From an uncultured Flavobacterium sp. (GTDB lineage Bacteria > Bacteroidota > Bacteroidia > Flavobacteriales > Flavobacteriaceae): DNA of 8,329 bases. The DNA is taken from NCBI RefSeq assembly GCF_946220915.1, contig NZ_CAMIHH010000126.1, positions 1 through 8,329 of the forward strand. Direction: 5' to 3'. The notes under the pieces are model-generated. The model saw only the letters and a program-made list of their open reading frames with translations. It had not been told where the DNA came from and did no database searches. Shown here one piece after another: positions 4,580-8,329 of the stretch. Every line of letters begins with the position of its first letter. Position 1 is the first letter of the stretch. A program made the position numbers and the translations under genes.

Positions 4580-6568
4580 TTACGCTTTCTTATTGAGCTG
4601 CATCCTGGCCTTCTCAAGGTCTTTCCTTGACTTTTCCAGTTCTTTGCGCGATTCCTCAATTTCCTTTTTAGCCCTCTCAAGTTCTTCTTTCGTTGCTTTT
4701 TGCTCCTCTTCGGTCATTTCCTCAGGGGCTTCACGCTCCATTATCCTGGCATTAGCCTTTTCAATTTTTTCCCGCATTTTTTCGATCTCTTCTTTACCAA
4801 AGTTTCCATAAAACTGAAAGTCATCATCTTTCATGATCCCGAGCATTTGCTGCATATTAGGAAAATCCTCCATCCTGATGTCAAAGTCCATCGGCATGTC
4901 AAATTCAAAATTCATGTCGTCAGGAATTTGGAAGCTATGTATCTCAGGGCCCATTTTTAGCTGGAATGGCATACTCGATGCACTCTTTGTAGTAATCTCT
5001 ACGGCACCTTCCTTACCCTCTTTGCCGTACTTCTTTTTGGCTTCTTTGCCTTTTATCATGTTTAGCTCGGCAATTTCCTGGCCAAGCGGCAGCTTTATCG
5101 CATCGCCTTTTTTCTGCTTCACACCGTTAATAACGATCAGCATGTCCGTATCGCCAATTTTCAGGCTGTTTACCGACCAGTGGCCTTCGGGCATTTGCAT
5201 CTGCGGCATCGCAGAGCCATCCATCCCATACGACCTGATTATCTTGTGTTTTTGCAGCCTCATGCTGTCAGCAGGCTCTTCTTCAAAGCCAACCCCTCCA
5301 TCTGTTATCGTAAATGCTTTTGCCGATATGAAGTCGTTCCCTCCTATACCGGTTCCAAAAGTAATTACGTTTCTCCCCGACTTGTTATTTTTCTCTATTT
5401 CAATGCTAAATGGCGCAATGGGCTTATGTCCCGCCACCTCGTAAACCTGCGACTGGCCCTTATCCTGAACGGTAACTTTAATGGCAGTGATCTCATGGTC
5501 CTGGTTGCGGGTAAGGTTTTCGTACTTCACATCGGCATCAAACCCGTCCTTGAGCAGCTGTTTGCTTTCCTCAAGCTCGGCATCTTTTGTATCCTTATTG
5601 ATCTCCAGGGAGAACTTCCCGGTGGCATGCGTAACTTTTGCGGGCTGTTTTCCCGGATTTTTTTCCTGGGCAATGGTCCTTACCTGGAAAAGCAGCATGA
5701 ATATGGCCAGTAGCGGAAGCACGGAAGCATATTTCCATGAGTTCCATTTTTTTGATTGTTGCTTGTTTAACATAACTATTCGCTTTTTAATTAATGATTG
5801 ATAAAAATGATTGGTAAGGTTAGTGCAGTCGGGCTGCATTGTTATTTTCAGCAGGGTCTTCTGGTAAGCCCGCCTGTCTTCCGTCAGCCTTATGGCGGCT
5901 GCATCGGCAATGAATTCGAGGTTTTGCGAAATGGATTTCCTGTACATCCATACCAGCGGGTTGAACCAGAAGGCTATGCAGAACAACTGGCCGATGATCA
6001 TGTCCAGTGAATGTTTCTGGCTGCTGTGCACTTTTTCATGCAGAATGATGCCTGCAAGCTCTTCGGGCTTTAAATGTGCCGAGTTGTAAACAATGTAATT
6101 AAAGAACGAGAACGGCGATCGGGCCTTTTCTGAGTCAATGAGCCGGAACCGGCCATCCCTTACCACCATGCTTCCGGCAAGTATGCGCCTTACCGATAAA
6201 AAGTCGCGCACGAACCTGGCGAGAAAGAACAGCACACCTGCAAGGTATAGCCCTGCTGCCACATCGGGCCAATTGATGGTAAAGGTTTCTTTTGCCCGCA
6301 CGGCCATCTGTTGCTGGAGTTCTTTGTAGGCCATCAGTTCACCGAGTGTAAGCGTGTGCACGGCGGTCTCGGCTGCGGGAGCAGGATCTACCCATATGGT
6401 CCTGGTATATTCCAGGAGCGGGAGGGCCGCAGCGGTAAACAGCCCAGCGAGCAGGAACCAACGGTTAGCGTTAAAAAAAGTCTCTTTTTTCAGTAATGCA
6501 TGGTAAGCAAGGAAGAACATCGCTATGAGCCCGCTTGCCTTGGCCATGTAGATGATAAAATTTTCCAT
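4580..6568 (-). CDS. M56-family (BlaR1-type) membrane metallopeptidase with plug-like and coiled-coil tail
   Basis: A 662-aa membrane protease, probably the signal-driven partner of the BlaI-type repressor encoded just upstream. Hydrophobic segments lie at about 5-25, 36-52, 103-120, 190-208 and 281-299. The zinc motif HEKVH is at 177-181 and the third ligand is probably E218 in NLEFIADAAA, both on the cytoplasmic side as in BlaR1. The part after about 300 should be periplasmic. It holds a FSLEINKDTKDAELEESK segment (319-336) that recurs in Bacteroidota M56 proteins. Next is a stretch like a TonB-receptor plug (MLIVINGVKQKKG at 476-488, KKKYGKEGKEGAVEITTK at 511-528), then a Met/Asp/Phe-rich region (about 540-590). 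The last part is a charged coiled coil (about 591-660). True BlaR1 ends instead in a penicillin-binding domain, which is absent, so beta-lactam sensing is not supported. The ATG lies 1 nt after the repressor's stop, which implies translational coupling. Terminators follow. Confidence 0.93.
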   Translation of the reverse strand: MENFIIYMAKASGLIAMFFLAYHALLKKETFFNANRWFLLAGLFTAAALPLLEYTRTIWVDPAPAAETAVHTLTLGELMAYKELQQQMAVRAKETFTINWPDVAAGLYLAGVLFFLARFVRDFLSVRRILAGSMVVRDGRFRLIDSEKARSPFSFFNYIVYNSAHLKPEELAGIILHEKVHSSQKHSLDMIIGQLFCIAFWFNPLVWMYRKSISQNLEFIADAAAIRLTEDRRAYQKTLLKITMQPDCTNLTNHFYQSLIKKRIVMLNKQQSKKWNSWKYASVLPLLAIFMLLFQVRTIAQEKNPGKQPAKVTHATGKFSLEINKDTKDAELEESKQLLKDGFDADVKYENLTRNQDHEITAIKVTVQDKGQSQVYEVAGHKPIAPFSIEIEKNNKSGRNVITFGTGIGGNDFISAKAFTITDGGVGFEEEPADSMRLQKHKIIRSYGMDGSAMPQMQMPEGHWSVNSLKIGDTDMLIVINGVKQKKGDAIKLPLGQEIAELNMIKGKEAKKKYGKEGKEGAVEITTKSASSMPFQLKMGPEIHSFQIPDDMNFEFDMPMDFDIRMEDFPNMQQMLGIMKDDDFQFYGNFGKEEIEKMREKIEKANARIMEREAPEEMTEEEQKATKEELERAKKEIEESRKELEKSRKDLEKARMQLNKKA
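4601..4684 (-). repeat. Four heptad repeats coding for a coiled coil in the M56 protein
   Basis: Residues 629-656 read ELERAKK, EIEESRK, ELEKSRK, DLEKARM: four consecutive 7-residue units of the form acidic-L/I-E-x-A/S-basic-K. The DNA is therefore an imperfect 21-nt tandem repeat. The segment should form a highly charged helix or coiled coil at the periplasmic end of the protein. Confidence 0.75.
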
Positions 6569-6569
6569 A

Positions 6570-6929
6570 TCATTTTCTGTTTTCGATCATGTCAAGTATT
6601 TCCCTTAGTTCATCGGCGCTGATTTTTTCTTCCTTTGCAAAAAAAGATACCATGCTTTTATAAGAGTTGTTGAAATAGCTTTCAATGGCAGTATTCATAA
6701 ATCCTTTCCTGTATTCTTCTTTAGATACTAAGGGGAAATACTGGTGCGTATTGCCATAGGCATTGTGCCCAACATACTTTTTATCCTCAAGGTTGCGGAT
6801 AATGGTCGAAAGTGTATTATAATGCGGCTTGTCGTCCTTTATTTCTTCCAGCACATCTTTAACAAAAGCTTTTTCAAGCTTCCAGAGTATGTGCATTATC
6901 TCTTCTTCTTTATTGGTCAGTTTCTGCAT
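6570..6929 (-). CDS. BlaI/MecI/CopY-family transcriptional repressor
   Basis: The 119-aa length fits the family (about 120-126). The N-terminal winged helix-turn-helix begins LTNKEEEIMHILWK (4-17); the recognition helix region is HYNTLSTIIRNLEDKKYV (36-53), with the wing at about 55-66. The C-terminal helices (about 70-117) form the dimerisation domain. Aligned by eye with MecI, the S. aureus cleavage bond Asn101-Phe102 corresponds to F96-F97 in MVSFFAKEE, so proteolysis by the neighbouring M56 protein is plausible although Asn is not conserved. The next gene starts 1 nt after the TGA stop. The gene is preceded by a good promoter whose spacer and flanks hold three identical-type dyads, so the repressor probably controls its own operon. 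Starting at the ATG 6929-6927 leaves a short leader. The inducing signal is unknown. Confidence 0.95.
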   Translation of the reverse strand: MQKLTNKEEEIMHILWKLEKAFVKDVLEEIKDDKPHYNTLSTIIRNLEDKKYVGHNAYGNTHQYFPLVSKEEYRKGFMNTAIESYFNNSYKSMVSFFAKEEKISADELREILDMIENRK

Positions 6930-6948
6930 GATTTCAAATTGTATATCC

Positions 6949-6979
6949 CAAAACTAAAACTATTTTTTTAGTTGCGCAA
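6949..6979 (-). promoter_or_regulatory. Promoter of the BlaI/M56 operon
   Basis: On the minus strand TTG (6979-6977) and TAGTTTTG (6956-6949) are 20 nt apart, matching the Bacteroidota consensus. The start point should be near 6942, about 12 nt before the repressor ATG. The first operator dyad lies in the spacer and the second overlaps the TTG, so a bound repressor would block polymerase directly. Confidence 0.75.
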
Positions 6980-7013
6980 CTATTTTTATAGTTAAATAAC
7001 TGCGCAGATAGTT
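6958..7013. promoter_or_regulatory. Three phased 16-bp operator dyads for the BlaI-type repressor
   Basis: Three 16-bp sites share the form AACTA-N6-TAGTT. Site 1 is 6958-6973 (perfect arms), site 2 is 6978-6993 (AACTAT-TTTT-ATAGTT, perfect 6-bp arms), and site 3 is 6998-7013 (AACTG on the left, TAGTT on the right). Their centres are exactly 20 bp apart. GCGC or AAAT fills the 4-bp gaps, and sites 1 and 2 together make the 14-bp palindrome TAGTTGCGCAACTA (6969-6982). Known BlaI/MecI operators are dyads rich in TACTA/TAGTA-like half-sites, so these fit the family. Sites 1 and 2 overlap the promoter; site 3 lies upstream. Confidence 0.82.
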
Positions 7014-7039
7014 TTTTATTGTGTGGAATTAAAAAAAAA

Positions 7040-8254
7040 TCATTTGTTTTCCGTGGCAATAAGCCGTTGCAGGATAATGCAGCACCCGTATGAGAACAGC
7101 CCGATCGCGCCCATGATGAGCCAGTTGGCAATATAACCTTTTGCATCGATTATGCTCATGCCCAGCTTTGCGCTTACAATGTGCGCCAGGCTGAACATCA
7201 TGGTATACCACCCCATGTACAGGCCTTCCTGGCCCCGTGGCGCACGGCCAAACGCAAAAGAGTTGGAGAACGGAAAATTGAACATTTCGCCAAAAGTGAT
7301 AAATATGATGCTAATGATGAGGATGCCGATCCATCCTTCAAAAAGAAGCGACAGGAAGCTGAGGGCTATCAGCAATGCACCCCATCCCACAATGCGGAGC
7401 TTTGGCACATGCTTCCTTTCAAAATAGCTTACAAGCGGCATTTCCAGGGCAAATACCATAAGGCCGTTGAACGACATGAGCAGCCCCGTGTGAAACTCCG
7501 TAAGGCCATACCGCACATTATGGTAGAGCGGGAGGGAGGTAAGAAGCTGGAAAAATACCAGGGCAGTGGTAAAGCTGCAAAACAGGAACAGCCAAAACAA
7601 TTTATCGGTTTTAAGTGTCCTGCGCTCTTTTTCTGCTGCGAAAGTTTCCGGGGCAGCAGCCTTCTTTTTTTCTTTTACCAAAAAACGAAAAATGAGTATG
7701 GCAGTAACGCACGAAGCCCCGTCGATCCAAAACAGCGCCTTATAGCCCAACGCTACAATAATGAGCCCGCCCATGGCAGGGCCGGCAGCAAAGCCAAGGT
7801 TTACGGCAAGACGTACCAGTGTCATCGCGCGTGTGCGGTTCTCGGGTTTTGCATACGTGCTTATGGATACGAACATGGCAGGACGAAACATATCGGCAAT
7901 GGCCATGATGCAGAACATGGCAACACAAAGCCCCCGGAATGTGGTGATGTGCTGTATAACGAAAAACAGCAACCCGCTGGTAAAGAGGCTAAATACCATT
8001 ATTTTGTAAAACCCGAACTTGTCAGAGAGCTTACCACCCAGCCACGAGCCCAGCATCGACCCGGCCCCAAAGCACATGATCACCGTTCCCACCTGGCCAT
8101 ACGAAAAATGGAGGTTTTCGTGCATGTACTTTGTCAGGAACGGGAAAACCATTGTCCCTGCACGATTAATGAAGGTTATGGCAGTAAGTATCCATATCTC
8201 CCTGCTAAACCCGCGGAAGTTGTTTACATATTGGGAAATGGCTTGCCGGAACAT
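7040..8254 (-). CDS. MFS transporter, probable DHA1-type drug/proton antiporter
   Basis: A 404-aa inner-membrane carrier with about 12 hydrophobic segments, the usual size of the family. The loop between helices 2 and 3 carries motif A, GGKLSDKFGFYK (73-84). Helix 5 carries GFAAGPAMGG (154-163), a good motif C, which is typical of proton antiporters that export compounds. R31 in FINRAGTMVFP of helix 1 and D78 are likely functional charges. A basic cytoplasmic loop at about 193-218 separates the two halves. The substrate cannot be deduced. The ATG at 8254-8252 lies about 20 nt after a good -7 element; an ATG 5 nt further up is out of frame. The TGA stop is followed directly by nine T, with no clear hairpin, so some read-through into the repressor operon 110 nt downstream is possible. 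No functional link with that operon is shown. Confidence 0.92.
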   Translation of the reverse strand: MFRQAISQYVNNFRGFSREIWILTAITFINRAGTMVFPFLTKYMHENLHFSYGQVGTVIMCFGAGSMLGSWLGGKLSDKFGFYKIMVFSLFTSGLLFFVIQHITTFRGLCVAMFCIMAIADMFRPAMFVSISTYAKPENRTRAMTLVRLAVNLGFAAGPAMGGLIIVALGYKALFWIDGASCVTAILIFRFLVKEKKKAAAPETFAAEKERRTLKTDKLFWLFLFCSFTTALVFFQLLTSLPLYHNVRYGLTEFHTGLLMSFNGLMVFALEMPLVSYFERKHVPKLRIVGWGALLIALSFLSLLFEGWIGILIISIIFITFGEMFNFPFSNSFAFGRAPRGQEGLYMGWYTMMFSLAHIVSAKLGMSIIDAKGYIANWLIMGAIGLFSYGCCIILQRLIATENK

Positions 8255-8273
8255 CGCATGTGTTTGTTTTTCT

Positions 8274-8281
8274 CAAAGGTA
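8274..8281 (-). promoter_or_regulatory. -7 promoter element of the MFS gene
   Basis: On the minus strand this reads TACCTTTG, a full match to TAnnTTTG, 19 nt before the MFS ATG. At the -33 distance only a degenerate TTC is present, so the promoter may be weak or need an activator. Confidence 0.55.
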
Positions 8282-8287
8282 CAAATG

Positions 8288-8313
8288 AAATGCATTTATG
8301 AAGAATAATTCTT
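8288..8313. promoter_or_regulatory. Two adjacent palindromes upstream of the MFS -7 element
   Basis: AAATGCATTT (8288-8297) is a perfect 10-bp palindrome within the promoter spacer. AAGAATAATTCTT (8301-8313) is a perfect dyad with 6-bp arms around one A, placed where a -33 element and its upstream flank would be. The positions suit a repressor or activator of the transporter, but short AT-rich palindromes also occur by chance. Confidence 0.35.
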
Positions 8314-8329
8314 ACGCACCCTTTATTAT

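Noticed and set aside
4833..5444. A 203-codon plus-strand open frame inside the M56 gene
   Set aside because: Shadow of the minus-strand coding sequence. The product is Ser/Pro/Phe-rich, without any domain, and there is no promoter in front.
4580..6929. Beta-lactam resistance operon (blaR1-blaI with beta-lactamase)
   Set aside because: No beta-lactamase gene and no penicillin-binding domain are present. Only the repressor and protease core are of the Bla type, so resistance is not supported.
7014..7040. Terminator directly after the MFS gene
   Set aside because: There is a run of nine T after the stop codon, but no GC-containing stem precedes it; only a weak A-T pairing is possible.
7181..8308. 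A 375-codon open frame on the plus strand across the MFS region
   Set aside because: It is antisense to the MFS gene, has low-complexity basic composition and no recognisable motif, and the minus-strand product has clear family motifs. It reflects codon bias of the real gene.

Overview
The window looks like a chromosomal segment of a Bacteroidota bacterium, most likely a member of the Flavobacteriaceae. The evidence is sigma-factor motifs of the Bacteroidota type (TTG, about 19-20 nt, TAnnTTTG) in front of several genes, A-rich translation starts without a clear Shine-Dalgarno sequence, a BlaI/M56-peptidase pair with a Bacteroidota-style C-terminus, and single-domain response regulators paired with an AraC-type regulator. 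I saw no insertion sequence, prophage, CRISPR array or integration scar. Every gene inside the window is intact; only the CheB-CheR gene is cut, by the left edge.

Left part (1-2918), signalling locus. On the minus strand a single-domain response regulator is followed 15 nt later by a CheB-CheR fusion gene that runs off the left edge. A 254-nt intergenic region with a structured inverted repeat separates this pair from a plus-strand pair, an AraC-type DNA-binding protein and a second single-domain response regulator, which ends in a good terminator. The two response regulators are related to each other. The locus looks like a phosphorelay or adaptation module with a transcriptional output, not a flagellar chemotaxis cluster; no MCP, CheA or CheW is visible.

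Middle part (2919-4580). A small unrecognised protein gene is followed by an AT-rich spacer with a long dyad, then a minus-strand tRNA-Arg(ACG) with its own promoter and terminator, then apt (adenine salvage) on the plus strand. A 46-codon gene on the minus strand overlaps the end of apt tail to tail by 4 nt. Two hairpin terminators lie between it and the next operon.

Right part (4580-8329). A BlaI-type repressor and an M56 (BlaR1-type) membrane metallopeptidase form a tight minus-strand operon. Three 16-bp dyads, spaced exactly 20 bp apart, cover the promoter region and are very probably the repressor's operators. The peptidase lacks the penicillin-binding sensor domain of true BlaR1 and carries instead a long periplasmic tail with a TonB-plug-like segment and a heptad-repeat coiled coil. 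Upstream, in the same orientation, is an MFS exporter gene with its own promoter.

The gene families are mostly ordinary for this group. The points most worth a second look are the three phased operators, the sensor tail of the M56 protein, the apparent A19-U56 compensation in the tRNA, the structured intergenic elements and the overlapping 46-aa gene.
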